A stretch of DNA of 39,165 bases from Candidatus Woesearchaeota archaeon CG_4_10_14_0_2_um_filter_33_13 (GCA_002792115.1 PFNQ01000042.1:36322-75486), one strand, 5' to 3'; numbered from the stretch's first letter, positions 8,868-19,004 are shown. Notes: generated from the sequence alone by a model not told the origin. Translations and numbers: made by a program.

Positions 8868-9830
8868 TTAGCTGATTTGTTTTAATCCAGCCCTTCCAAT
8901 ATTTAAAAAGTACTCATTTTCTTTGGAGTTATTGTTTTTAACATTTTTTTCATACGTTGCAGATAATACATGCATAGCATGAGCTATCTTAATGTAAGCT
9001 GGTAAAGATTTTAATTCTAAAGGTGTTAATTTTATTTTTTTTTGGTATTCTTTTAATACTGCTTTAAAATCTTGTTCACTTTTTTCTTTGTTATCTTTAT
9101 CAAATAATATGTCACAGGCTAAAACAGCTAATTCTTGAATGCGCGGGTAATAATTAGAGACTGAGAAATCTACAATCCAAATTTGATTATTTTTATCTTT
9201 GATTACATTAGTTCTGATTAGGTCCCCATGAACAAAACAATGTGGCAAAGTTTTAATTTTAAGATTTTTAAATTCTTTAACTAGGGGTTGAATTAAAGCA
9301 AAATCTTCGTTATTTAGATATTTTCCTTTACTTTCAAATTCTAACAGAAAATTAGTTATCGCCCAAGAATCATAAATTTTTGCTGGTTTTATCTTTACAG
9401 AATTGATTAAAGATGTCTGGTAAGCTAAAGAAAGGGTATCCTCTTTTGTAATTAATGCGTTGGAGGTAAAAAAGTCTTTACCCTCAATAAAATCCATTAC
9501 GCAAATTCTTAATGTTAGTTGATCAATCTTTAACAAATGTAGGAATCCTTGTTTCGATTGGTATAATTTTGGAACAGAAACACCATTTCTTAATGCTTCT
9601 ATAATCACCCCAACATTTCTTTTGCACTCATCTATAGTCCTTTCATTTGAGAATATTTTTATAAAAAACCGGCCACTGTCTGTTTCTAAAAAGAAATTGA
9701 AGTCTTCGTAACCAATGAAAATTATCCTACTATCTAAGAACTCTCCCAGATTAAAATTTACGCACACCAATCTAGCGATTTTTGCCAAATCTCCATTATA
9801 ACCAATTCTTTGTTTAAAGATTGATTCCAT
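8868..9830 (-). CDS. APH/choline-kinase family phosphotransferase
   Basis: HCFVHGDLIRTNVIKDKNNQIWIVDFSVS (HGDxxxxN...xxD). Confidence 0.85.
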   Translation of the reverse strand: MESIFKQRIGYNGDLAKIARLVCVNFNLGEFLDSRIIFIGYEDFNFFLETDSGRFFIKIFSNERTIDECKRNVGVIIEALRNGVSVPKLYQSKQGFLHLLKIDQLTLRICVMDFIEGKDFFTSNALITKEDTLSLAYQTSLINSVKIKPAKIYDSWAITNFLLEFESKGKYLNNEDFALIQPLVKEFKNLKIKTLPHCFVHGDLIRTNVIKDKNNQIWIVDFSVSNYYPRIQELAVLACDILFDKDNKEKSEQDFKAVLKEYQKKIKLTPLELKSLPAYIKIAHAMHVLSATYEKNVKNNNSKENEYFLNIGRAGLKQIS

Positions 9831-9890
9831 TCTTGATTACAACTGTTTTATATTTTTATAACTTTCTGAAAGTTAGTAATCTTGTAGGAT

Positions 9891-10649
9891 TTATTCCCAT
9901 AATCTTAGAAGGTCTTCTTCCATAAAATGCATCTTGCCTGGAATGATTAAACAGTGGGGAGGTTTACCAAAATCAAACATTTTAATCTCTTTTAGCGGTC
10001 CAGATTTTACTAAAAAGTCGTCAGAACCAAGTCTGGCACATCCAACTACTAACAAATCATCTTTGATTAATTTTTCTCCTTTACGTTTTTCAATATTTTC
10101 AAGAATTTCTAACGCCCTGTTAATGGTCATAAACTTATTCAGGTCTGGCCTTAAATCTAATAAAAAAAGAGTGTGCATTCCTAAATAAGTGTTTTCTCTA
10201 TAAAGGTTGTATGGTGCCTCTAATTGAGGGATCTCTTCCAAGAATGGGATTGATGCTGTTCTACCAAATTTGTATAATTGTAGTCCTGTGATGCCAATGC
10301 TAGTTAATACCGATGCATTGTTAATAATCTTAACTTTAACATTCTTTTCTCTAGCAGATTTGAACAATTCAACGTGGGTAGTTGCGGAGAATGGATCACC
10401 AATGACTAAGAAAGCAACTTCTTTACTCTTTGCTTCTTCGATAATCTTGTCTTCTCCTTGTTCAGTAATTTCTCTGTTTGCTAGAATTAGTTTCTTTCCA
10501 TAAAGTTTCTTTAAGTCTTCAAGTGTACATTGTAATAAAGAAGTATAATTTTCTAAATAAACTAGATCACATTTCTGAATTGTTTCTAATCCTTTAATGG
10601 TGATATCTTTTTCAGTACTTAATCCTAGACCAATTAAATATAATGTCAT
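9891..10649 (-). CDS. dphB: Diphthine synthase
   Basis: MTLYLIGLGLSTEKDITIKGLETIQKCDLVYLENYTSLL and VIGDPFSATTHVEL, typical archaeal DphB. Confidence 0.93.
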   Translation of the reverse strand: MTLYLIGLGLSTEKDITIKGLETIQKCDLVYLENYTSLLQCTLEDLKKLYGKKLILANREITEQGEDKIIEEAKSKEVAFLVIGDPFSATTHVELFKSAREKNVKVKIINNASVLTSIGITGLQLYKFGRTASIPFLEEIPQLEAPYNLYRENTYLGMHTLFLLDLRPDLNKFMTINRALEILENIEKRKGEKLIKDDLLVVGCARLGSDDFLVKSGPLKEIKMFDFGKPPHCLIIPGKMHFMEEDLLRLWE

Positions 10650-10716
10650 AATTATCTAATTTTGTGGTTATTATTTAAATCTTGCTGGATTTATCTTATC
10701 TCGGTGGTAAGAAAAC

Positions 10717-10726
10717 CTTATATATC
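10717..10726 (+). promoter_or_regulatory. TATA box for downstream ncRNA
   Basis: CTTATATATC centred about 26 nt upstream of the inferred RNA 5' end (~10748). Confidence 0.55.
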
Positions 10727-10747
10727 TGTTATAACTTCGAAACAATC

Positions 10748-10850
10748 ACTAAGCATGGTGCGTAAACGCCGGAAGTTAGGCTCGTGAAATCCATATGGTT
10801 AGTCCTTCGGGGACAGTAAAACTTCCATTGTTCGCAAGACTATGTTTAGT
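10748..10850 (+). ncRNA. Structured ncRNA of uncertain family (5S-like motif inside)
   Basis: 12-bp closing helix ACTAAGCATGGT (10748-10759)/ACTATGTTTAGT (10839-10850, 2 G-U); GGAAGTT/AACTTCC (10771-10777/10820-10826); GTCC-TTCGG-GGAC hairpin (10802-10814); TATA upstream, T-rich tract downstream. CCGGAAGTTAGGCTCG resembles the archaeal 5S CCGGAAGTTAAGCTCG. Confidence 0.6.
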
Positions 10851-10964
10851 AAATTTCTTTTATTTCTATTTTGATTATTAAAACTGGTTTAAACCTTTAA
10901 TCACTTACTTAACTAAGAAGTAATTAAGAAATAAAAACTATTAGAAATAAATAACCTAAAGAAC

Positions 10965-11492
10965 TTAATTTTCCTTTAAGTATAATGCATGAGAATTGTG
11001 CTTAGCTTGCATATCAAAATATTTCTTAATTATTGCATTTAAACCTAAAGCTCTGTATTGAATTGTATCCCAATATTCAGATAGCTCTGGATCTTTTGCT
11101 TTAGCATAAAACTTGCCCATCCATTCTTTAAATCTGCTTCCTTTAAACCGCTTCTGCCAATCATAAGTCATCTTTCCATCCATCCAGATATAAATCCGAC
11201 CTTTAGTCAAAGTTTTTTTCTTACCATCAATTTCAACTTCAACTTCTTGCATATCCCACATATGCACCTTAATTTTATAATTGTAACTTACAAAATCGTT
11301 AACATTTTTGTCCATTAACCAGACCCACTCTTGTTCTGCTCCTTCTGGTGAAGGAACCTTGTGTTTATAGTCCATTTCATGCCATTTAAATCCTTGATTT
11401 TTACACCAATCTATTACAGCAGTATAAAGTCCATCAAAATCAAAAAGGCCACTATAACGTATGATTGACCTTGGTATTGGCATATCTCCCAT
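10965..11492 (-). CDS. Conserved-looking hypothetical protein
   Basis: 175-aa ORF rich in W/Y (KVHMWDMQEVEVEIDGKKKTLTKGRIYIWMDGKMTYDWQKRF). Confidence 0.7.
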   Translation of the reverse strand: MGDMPIPRSIIRYSGLFDFDGLYTAVIDWCKNQGFKWHEMDYKHKVPSPEGAEQEWVWLMDKNVNDFVSYNYKIKVHMWDMQEVEVEIDGKKKTLTKGRIYIWMDGKMTYDWQKRFKGSRFKEWMGKFYAKAKDPELSEYWDTIQYRALGLNAIIKKYFDMQAKHNSHALYLKEN

Positions 11493-11559
11493 AAAGCTAA
11501 CTAAAATTCTCGCTTATTTAAATATTTCTAACTCAAAACTTCTTCAGGATAATCAGTAA

Positions 11560-13503
11560 TTAAATTATCCACAAACCTTCGAGAACTCTTTCAATTATCC
11601 CTTGACAATTATTTAGTTTAGTAATTACTTCTGATCTAACTGTGGCTTTTTTAATCTGTCCTACTCTATCTAATATTTGAGCATAAACTCTGATTAAATC
11701 TCCTTCTAGTAAATTAGTTAGCAATAAAATATCAAAAAAGCTTTTGTTATCATAAACGGGGCGAATTAAAGTTGTAACCATTTCTAAAGATTCGAATTTT
11801 TTCTCTTTTCTTAACCATTCTGACTTCCCCAATAGTTTCCAAACCTTGATCATTCTATCATCTTTAAACTTCTGCTTAAATTCATGATTTTCTCTTTCTT
11901 CATAAACCAAAGCGCCAAGTAACAATAATATTTGATAATCATCCAGTTTATCAACAAAATCAGTGGCAAAGATTTCTCCTAAGGTAATTTCATCAGCGTA
12001 AACTTTGGAAGAGAAATAACCTTTATCTGTTAAAGTTAATTTGTTCTCTTTTCCAATAATATACCCGTATTTTTGTAATCTTCTTACAATGCTATTATAT
12101 CTTGCTAATAGTACTTTTGTAGGAACTTTAGCAAAATCTTTACCAAATTTTTGGTATGAGAAAAAGCTTAATCTTAGGATATACTCTATTTGTGACGGTG
12201 TGTGTTGATCAATCAAATTTAATACACTATTGGTGGACAATCTAAATTGTGATTCTATTGGATCGATATCTCGATCGGTTATTGCCTTTATTTCATTATA
12301 ATTAAAACTAGGTCTATATGTTGCTACTACTACATATCCTACTGTGTCAATACCTCTCCTCCCTGCCCTTCCGGCAATCTGAAAAAACTCTTTACTGTTT
12401 AAGTTTCTGAAGTTTCTACCATCAAACTTTCTTAAACTATCAAAGCAGACGGTCTTAGCTGGCATATTTATTCCAACCGCAAAAGTTTCTGTAACGTAAA
12501 GAACTTTTATTTTTCCTAAAGAAAATAACTCTTCAACTAATTCTTTAAGTATTGGTAAGATTCCAGCATGATGAAAACCAATTCCCTTCTGCAAAGTTTG
12601 CTTAAGTATCTGTGTTGATTTTAATTTGTTGATGTCAGAAGGTGCATCTTTTAGTTTTTTATTAACATAAGTAACAATTTCTAAATCCTTCTTGAACATC
12701 TCTGTTTGCGATAAGGCCAAAGCATTTTGTTGACAGGCATGACGTGAAAAATGAAAATACAAGCAGGGTGTTTTTTCAACTCCTAACTCTTTAAGCACAT
12801 CTAAATGGTTTGGTGGAGGTACACGATTAAATCTTCCTTTTTTCCTATCTCGATATTGTGGAATTTGCTTAGCTAAACGAATCTTTTCTAACGTGGTTAT
12901 TCCTAATTCATCATCATAAAAAGATACTTCTAAAGGCACGTTTCTTTTTGTTTCAATAACAGTTACAACTTTATGTTTTTTTATTGCTTGAATCCAGTCT
13001 GAAAATTCTTTTGCATTAGGAATTGTGGCGGATAAACATAAAAAACGTATCTTTTCCGAGCTATAAATTATTGATTCTTCCCAAACATATCCTCGTTCTA
13101 TATCATTGATAAAATGAATTTCATCAAAAATTACATAGGCAATGTTAGTGATCTCTTCGTCTTTACTAACTGCCATGTTTCTATAGATCTCAGTGGTCAT
13201 GATTAAGATCTTGGCATGTGGATTTATTACAATGTCACCTGTCATTAATCCTACTTTTTCTGCTCCGTACAATTTTGAGAAATCTCTGTACTTTTGGTTA
13301 GAAAGTGCTTTTATTGGAGCAGTATAAATTATTCGTTTATCATCATTCTTATGCTTATCAATAATAAATTCAGCTATCAAAGTTTTACCGCTACCGGTTG
13401 GTGCTGAAACAACTACTGAATAATTATTTTCAATTGCTTCAATTGATTGTTCTTGAAACGGATCTAAAGTAAAAGTTTTAAATTTCATGATTACATTCTC
13501 CAA
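11560..13503 (-). CDS. Ski2/Mtr4-like DEAD/H-box helicase
   Basis: SAPTGSGKTLIAEF, VIFDEIHFIND, LSATIPNAKEF, FQIAGRAGRRGIDTVGYVV. Start may be the internal Met of MKFKTFTL (13488). Confidence 0.9.
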   Translation of the reverse strand: MENVIMKFKTFTLDPFQEQSIEAIENNYSVVVSAPTGSGKTLIAEFIIDKHKNDDKRIIYTAPIKALSNQKYRDFSKLYGAEKVGLMTGDIVINPHAKILIMTTEIYRNMAVSKDEEITNIAYVIFDEIHFINDIERGYVWEESIIYSSEKIRFLCLSATIPNAKEFSDWIQAIKKHKVVTVIETKRNVPLEVSFYDDELGITTLEKIRLAKQIPQYRDRKKGRFNRVPPPNHLDVLKELGVEKTPCLYFHFSRHACQQNALALSQTEMFKKDLEIVTYVNKKLKDAPSDINKLKSTQILKQTLQKGIGFHHAGILPILKELVEELFSLGKIKVLYVTETFAVGINMPAKTVCFDSLRKFDGRNFRNLNSKEFFQIAGRAGRRGIDTVGYVVVATYRPSFNYNEIKAITDRDIDPIESQFRLSTNSVLNLIDQHTPSQIEYILRLSFFSYQKFGKDFAKVPTKVLLARYNSIVRRLQKYGYIIGKENKLTLTDKGYFSSKVYADEITLGEIFATDFVDKLDDYQILLLLGALVYEERENHEFKQKFKDDRMIKVWKLLGKSEWLRKEKKFESLEMVTTLIRPVYDNKSFFDILLLTNLLEGDLIRVYAQILDRVGQIKKATVRSEVITKLNNCQGIIERVLEGLWII

Positions 13504-14474
13504 AATACAAATATAATATAAATGACATACATCATTAATAAAGAGGTCCCTTCTGTCCAGTTGATATTGGTATCTTTAGTTGCAAACACTAAGAATACCA
13601 GTGATATAAATATCATTACAATTGCGTCAACACTTAATATTATTGAATCAATAGTTATTGGTCTTATCATGCTAGTTATACCTAAAACAAATAATATATT
13701 AAAGATATTACTTCCCACAATATTTCCTAAAGCAATATCTCCTTGTTTTTTCCACAGTGCAGTTATTGTGGCCGCTAATTCTGGCAAGGAAGTTCCTAAC
13801 GCAGCAATTGTTAAACCAATAAATGATCCACTTAATCCAGCTAAATCTGCTAATTGCCCTGCATACAACGTGAATATTCTTCCTCCTGCAATTAAAGCAG
13901 CTAGGCCACCAACGACAAAAAGAATATTTTTCCACAATGGGTTCTTATTTTTAAATTCAATGGAAAATTCTTTTGTGACTGTTTTTCGCTGTTCTTTAAT
14001 TGAGCTAAAGATATAACTCATAAAAATTACAAAAACTAACAATAATACCATTCCATCAAAACGACTTAAAGTAAGCGTATCTTTTCCAAAAATAAAAAAG
14101 TCATCCGCGAGGATAAGCAATAAAAAACTCGAAACAACCAGGAAGGGCATTTCATACATTAGTGATGTTGATCTTACTTTTATGTTCTTAGCTACAATTG
14201 CTCCAATACCAACAATCAAAGCAAGATTAGCAATGTTACTTCCAACAATGTTTCCTATAGCGATATCACTCTGACCGTTTAAAGCTGAAAAAAAACTGAT
14301 AATAAATTCTGGTAAGGATGTTCCAAACGCCATTATAGTTAATCCAACAACAATGGGGGATACTCTTAGAAATCTTGCTAAGTCTGCAGAACCATCAACT
14401 AAATAGTCTGCTCCTTTTAGTAAAACAAATAGGGCTATTAAAATCATTAAACATACAAAAATGATTGCTAACAC
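13491..14474 (-). CDS. Calcium/sodium antiporter (CaCA family)
   Basis: Two inverted alpha repeats: GLTIMAFGTSLPEFIISF...GNIVGSNIANLALIVG and GLTIAALGTSLPELAATI...GNIVGSNIFNILFVLG. Confidence 0.93.
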   Translation of the reverse strand: MLAIIFVCLMILIALFVLLKGADYLVDGSADLARFLRVSPIVVGLTIMAFGTSLPEFIISFFSALNGQSDIAIGNIVGSNIANLALIVGIGAIVAKNIKVRSTSLMYEMPFLVVSSFLLLILADDFFIFGKDTLTLSRFDGMVLLLVFVIFMSYIFSSIKEQRKTVTKEFSIEFKNKNPLWKNILFVVGGLAALIAGGRIFTLYAGQLADLAGLSGSFIGLTIAALGTSLPELAATITALWKKQGDIALGNIVGSNIFNILFVLGITSMIRPITIDSIILSVDAIVMIFISLVFLVFATKDTNINWTEGTSLLMMYVIYIIFVFWRM

Positions 14475-14555
14475 CTTTTACCTCGTTTCATCGCTCTTTT
14501 AGTGGTTATCTCAATATAATATCCATTAGAACAATCTCTTAAATTATTTAAAGCT

Positions 14556-16412
14556 TTACTTTCTCTTAAACTTCTTTTCAAGTTCATCCATTGTAACTTT
14601 GATTAATACTGCTCTTCCATGCGGGCAAGTATATGGCAGTTTAGTTTTAGATAATTCTTCTAATAATCTTTGAATCTCTGGTATAGAGATTACATCTCCA
14701 GCCTTCACTGAGGCACGGCAAGCCATCCTGGTAATAATTTCTTCTTGTATTTGTTCAAACTTATTTTTACCTTCTCTAAGTTGGCCAAGAATGTCAAATA
14801 ACAACTCCTTGGCTTGTAATCTTCCAAAAACAGAGGGGACTGTTTTTATCAAAAAGGTATTCTCTCCAAATTCTTCTAACAAAAAACCGATTTGCTGCAA
14901 ATAATTTTTATTCTCCTGCAAAAATATTCTTTCTGCAGCAGAAAATTCCAAAATTTCTGATTTTAATAATCTTTGCACTGCAACTTCTTTATTAATAAAT
15001 TGCCGCATAAATCGTTCATACAACACTCTTTCTTCGACGACATGTTGGTCTATCAACAACATTCCTCCTTGAGTTTCAGCAATAAAGAATGTTTTATGAA
15101 TCTGTCCCAAAATCTTCATTGGTGGAAGTTTAATATTTCCTTCCACGAAATGTTCTTTTCTTTGTTCAGACACACAAACTTCTTCCTCGGGAGTAACGTA
15201 AGACTCTTCATCAAAATTGTTTAAATCATTTTGTAAACTCTTTTGTAGACCCCTTTCTGTGTTATCTTGAATGTTTCTATTATGTTGTAAGATTGTTTGA
15301 TCACTTTTTTCAAAAAGATATTTTGTTTCTTTACTTTGATTTATTATTTTTTCAAATTCTTTTGTTTTAGGTTTTCCAAAGGTTAATTGTTCTTCTTGAT
15401 CAATTGACATTATTGGGATTAAATTATTCTTTTCTAGTACTTCTTTAACTGCTTTTGTTATTGTTTCTTGTACCAACTCTTTTTGTTCAATTTTAATCTC
15501 AGTTTTGGCGGGATGTACATTAACATCAATCTTATTTGGACTTAATTCTAAGTTTAGTATGAACACTGGATGTTTACCAACAAATAATAAGGAATGATAA
15601 CCTTCATAAATAGCTTTACTAATCTCTTCACTTTTAACCCATCTTCCATTTACAAAAACTGATTGTTGATTTTTATCATTTCTTGCTTCGTTTGGTTTAG
15701 CAATAAATCCATTAATTTTTATGATTTCATCTTGATAATTTATTTCTAAAAGATTTTTTGCTAGTGATATTCCATAGATAGAAGCAATTTTATCTCTATA
15801 ATTCTTTACAGCAGGAGAGTTGATTAGATTATGGCCGTCATGATCTAATTTAAATGTTGTTTGACAGTTAAATAAAGCATAACGCAAGACCACTTCAACG
15901 ATATGTCTTAATTCTACTGCATCTGTTTTAAGAAATTTTTTTCTTGCTGGAGTATTAAAAAATAAATCTTGAACTTCAATTGTTGTTCCTTTATTTGCAC
16001 CAATCGGACCGGAACTTATTTCTTTCCCACCTTCTAATACTAAATTAAACCCTTCTAAAGTTTCAGCTTTTTTTGTTGTGATCCCTAATTTAGACACAGC
16101 AGCTATACTCGCTAAAGCTTCTCCTCTAAATCCTAACGTTTGAATTGCAAATAAATCGTCTGCAGAATTAATCTTACTTGTGGCGTGCCTTAAAACACAT
16201 TTTTTGGCATCTTCTTCCTCCATGCCTTCACCATTATCTTTAACTTTGATCAGTTTTTTCCCAGAATCTCTAATCTCAATATTGATGATTGTGGCTCCAG
16301 AATCTAAAGAGTTTTCCATCAACTCTTTAACTACAGAAGATGGCCTTTCAATTACTTCTCCAGCCGCAATTTTATTGATTAGATCTTCATCCAGAAGCTT
16401 AATTTTAGTCAT
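14556..16412 (-). CDS. mutL: DNA mismatch repair protein MutL
   Basis: N-terminal IAAGEVIERPSSVVKELMENSLDSGAT, GFRGEALASIAAVS; C-terminal endonuclease motifs DQHVVEERVLYE and CPHGR. Confidence 0.96.
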   Translation of the reverse strand: MTKIKLLDEDLINKIAAGEVIERPSSVVKELMENSLDSGATIINIEIRDSGKKLIKVKDNGEGMEEEDAKKCVLRHATSKINSADDLFAIQTLGFRGEALASIAAVSKLGITTKKAETLEGFNLVLEGGKEISSGPIGANKGTTIEVQDLFFNTPARKKFLKTDAVELRHIVEVVLRYALFNCQTTFKLDHDGHNLINSPAVKNYRDKIASIYGISLAKNLLEINYQDEIIKINGFIAKPNEARNDKNQQSVFVNGRWVKSEEISKAIYEGYHSLLFVGKHPVFILNLELSPNKIDVNVHPAKTEIKIEQKELVQETITKAVKEVLEKNNLIPIMSIDQEEQLTFGKPKTKEFEKIINQSKETKYLFEKSDQTILQHNRNIQDNTERGLQKSLQNDLNNFDEESYVTPEEEVCVSEQRKEHFVEGNIKLPPMKILGQIHKTFFIAETQGGMLLIDQHVVEERVLYERFMRQFINKEVAVQRLLKSEILEFSAAERIFLQENKNYLQQIGFLLEEFGENTFLIKTVPSVFGRLQAKELLFDILGQLREGKNKFEQIQEEIITRMACRASVKAGDVISIPEIQRLLEELSKTKLPYTCPHGRAVLIKVTMDELEKKFKRK

Positions 16413-16602
16413 CTGTTTTTTGCGCTTGATAAATTTATAAAGTCTTTGGTGTTCTAGTGAATAATAACTTTTGTTTGACAGTATATTTTTCTTGTTGATG
16501 AATTACTTGTTAAGACGAGATGGTGAAGTGTAATAATCACTTATCGGATTACACAACTCAAAATGTTTTAAAAACAATGGTCTGGAATTTATAACATAAA
16601 CG

Positions 16603-16974
16603 ATGATAGAAGAAAATACGGAATCAAACAACAAAGCAAGGATACTTCTTTTTACTAGTCCAACCTGTCCTGCCTGTCCAAGTGCCAAAAGATTGATGCA
16701 AGAGTTCATAAAAGAGCGACAGGATATCATCTACGAAGACATTCCATTAATCTCAGCCCTTGCCCAAGAAAAGGCACAAAAATACGATGTGATGAGTGTT
16801 CCCACATTTATCATTCAAGGGGCGGGTTATGAGGGAAGTATTGGTTTATCTGGAAACCAAACTAAAGCAGTTTTGCATAAGTATGTTGATTTAGCTTTAG
16901 GTATTGGTAAACCTGAAGAATCTGTTAAAAAGAAAAGAAGCTTTAATCTTTTTGGGTTAAAGATTAAGTTGTAA
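16603..16974 (+). CDS. Thioredoxin/glutaredoxin-like protein
   Basis: ILLFTSPTCPACPSAKRLMQEF (CPAC), YDVMSVPTFIIQG cis-Pro region. Confidence 0.8.
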   Translation: MIEENTESNNKARILLFTSPTCPACPSAKRLMQEFIKERQDIIYEDIPLISALAQEKAQKYDVMSVPTFIIQGAGYEGSIGLSGNQTKAVLHKYVDLALGIGKPEESVKKKRSFNLFGLKIKL

Positions 16975-17062
16975 CCTGTGAGATTGGTTCATTATTTCTT
17001 TGATTACATAATTATTTCAAGCAAACAAAATCTTTTTAAACTGGTTTCTCTTTTCCAAACAA

Positions 17063-17575
17063 ATGGCAGAACTAAAAGGTCAGAAATGTTCATTTTGTAA
17101 CGAAAACAAGTTAGTACTTAGGGAAGATGAGGTAGAGATACCTCACTTTGGTCGTGTTTTTGTTTTATCAATGGAATGTGAAGCATGTGGTTATCGTAAA
17201 GCAGACTTAGAGCCTGCTGAGGAGAAAGATCCTTGTAAGTATACTTTTGAAGTTAAATCTGAAGATGATCTTAATGTGAAGGTGGTTAAGTCTTCTGACG
17301 CAACAGTTAAGATTCCTCATGTTATGACAATCGAGTCTGGTCCTGCTTCTGATGGTTACATTACTAATGTTGAAGGTTTATTGAATAGGGTTAAGCAGAT
17401 GATTGAGTCTTCTGTTGATGGTGAGGACGATGAAACGCTTAAGAAGAAAGGTAAGAATCTTGTCAAGAAGCTTAACAAAGTTCTTGTTGGCAGAGAGCCT
17501 TTGAAGATTATTCTAGAAGATCCAACTGGACATTCTGCAATTATCTCTGATAAGGCCCAAAAAAGTAAACTTTAA
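17063..17575 (+). CDS. ZPR1-type zinc finger protein
   Basis: CSFCNENKLVLREDEVEIPHFGRVFVLSMECEACGYRKADLEP; later GFLTNVEGLLNRV-like region. Confidence 0.87.
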   Translation: MAELKGQKCSFCNENKLVLREDEVEIPHFGRVFVLSMECEACGYRKADLEPAEEKDPCKYTFEVKSEDDLNVKVVKSSDATVKIPHVMTIESGPASDGYITNVEGLLNRVKQMIESSVDGEDDETLKKKGKNLVKKLNKVLVGREPLKIILEDPTGHSAIISDKAQKSKL

Positions 17576-17579
17576 AAGA

Positions 17580-18554
17580 ATGGAAAAACTACATCTATAC
17601 TTAACTTTATACCAAAAGCCTTTATCTTTCTGGGAATTGTTAAAAGTTACAGACGCCTATGGGTCGGATTTAATTAATCTTCTGAATCAAGAACTTAATA
17701 GTAAGCGGGTTCTTTACAAGAACTATAAGTTTTATCTATCTGAAAAGACTAGAAAAGAGACTAAACCATTTTATCATCCGGATTTAAAGTCTGAATATGA
17801 TTTGTATCTTAAGTGTGTAAAGCAAAGACCAGAGGTTAATGAATTGTTTTGGCAAGATTATCTTTCTCCTGAATCTGTCTTAACCAGGGTAAAGTTCTTA
17901 ATTTCTCATGCAGACATTCAAAACAAAAGAGTTTTGATTCTTGGTGATGATGATTTATTGAGTATTTTCTTAGCTGCTACAGGTCTGCCAAAAGAAGTTG
18001 TTGTTATTGAGATTGATGAAGCAGTACTAGATTATATTGATAGTGTTGCTACTAAACATAAATTAAAGATTAAAACAATCTCCTATAATGCTGCAGAACC
18101 TTTGCCGAGTAATCTTATTGGGAAAGTTGACACATTTATTACAGAACCAGTAGAAACTATTTTTGGTTTAAAGGCTTGTTTATCCCGTGGGGCGCAATCT
18201 TTAGTCCCTAACGGAAGTCTTTATTTTGGTCTGTCTAGAATTGATTCCACACTAAAAAAGTGGTATGAAATTCAGAAAATGTTAAATCAAATGAATCTTT
18301 GTATTACTGACTTGGTTAAGGGTATTGGTAAATATAAAGATCCAAAAGCTGAGCCAGAGTATTATCAACATTTGTTTTTATCAAAGAAAATTAATTTTCC
18401 TTTAACGACGCCTACATTAGATTTTTATGATAGTGCATTTATTAGGTGCAAGGCTGTGGGCAAGGCTAAACCGTTAATCAAAGGTAGTGTCAAATTTAAC
18501 AAATCTTTTTACCAGGACAATTCTGTGATGACTATGTATTTGGATAAAGAATAA
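17580..18554 (+). CDS. bpsA: N4-bis(aminopropyl)spermidine synthase family (BpsA)
   Basis: VLILGDDDLLSIFLAATGLPKEVVVIEIDEAVLDYI; DTFITEPVETIFGLKACLSRG; N-terminal winged-helix-like region. Starts 4 nt after the ZPR1 stop. Confidence 0.85.
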   Translation: MEKLHLYLTLYQKPLSFWELLKVTDAYGSDLINLLNQELNSKRVLYKNYKFYLSEKTRKETKPFYHPDLKSEYDLYLKCVKQRPEVNELFWQDYLSPESVLTRVKFLISHADIQNKRVLILGDDDLLSIFLAATGLPKEVVVIEIDEAVLDYIDSVATKHKLKIKTISYNAAEPLPSNLIGKVDTFITEPVETIFGLKACLSRGAQSLVPNGSLYFGLSRIDSTLKKWYEIQKMLNQMNLCITDLVKGIGKYKDPKAEPEYYQHLFLSKKINFPLTTPTLDFYDSAFIRCKAVGKAKPLIKGSVKFNKSFYQDNSVMTMYLDKE

Positions 18555-18633
18555 CTCTTCTTTTTCTTTAATAATACCAAAAACTTTTTAAAAAAAACCT
18601 CAATTTAACAAAAGATGAACTCAAACGAGGACG

Positions 18634-18975
18634 ATGAAAGTGGCAGTCGGTACTCATGTGCTTGGGAACCTTTACGGCTGTCCAAAACAACTGCTTAAAA
18701 AAGTTAATGTAGTCAAAGCTATCCTCGAGAAGACAGTAACGGAAGCAAAATTTAATTCTGTGGGAAATGTATTTCATCAGTTTACTCCCTTTGGAGTCAC
18801 TGGAGTATTTATTTTAACTGAATCCCACCTTAGTATTCATACTTGGCCAGAAAAGAATTTTGCAACTGTTGATGTCTTTACTTGTGGTAAAGAAGGAAAT
18901 GCTGAGATTGGGTTTGAGATTCTTTGTAAATATTTTAAACCCAACAAAGTAGAAAAGCAGGTTGTTCACCGATAA
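18634..18975 (+). CDS. speH: S-adenosylmethionine decarboxylase proenzyme
   Basis: TESHLSIHTWPEKNFATVDVFTCG pyruvoyl-cleavage (ES) motif, 113 aa. Confidence 0.93.
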   Translation: MKVAVGTHVLGNLYGCPKQLLKKVNVVKAILEKTVTEAKFNSVGNVFHQFTPFGVTGVFILTESHLSIHTWPEKNFATVDVFTCGKEGNAEIGFEILCKYFKPNKVEKQVVHR

Positions 18976-19004
18976 TTTTTTATTTTTTTGTTATCATTAA
19001 TACT

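Noticed and set aside
10738-10850. Calling the ncRNA a confirmed 5S rRNA
   Set aside because: The sequence motif is suggestive, but the spacing rules out a normal 5S fold; kept as uncertain ncRNA.
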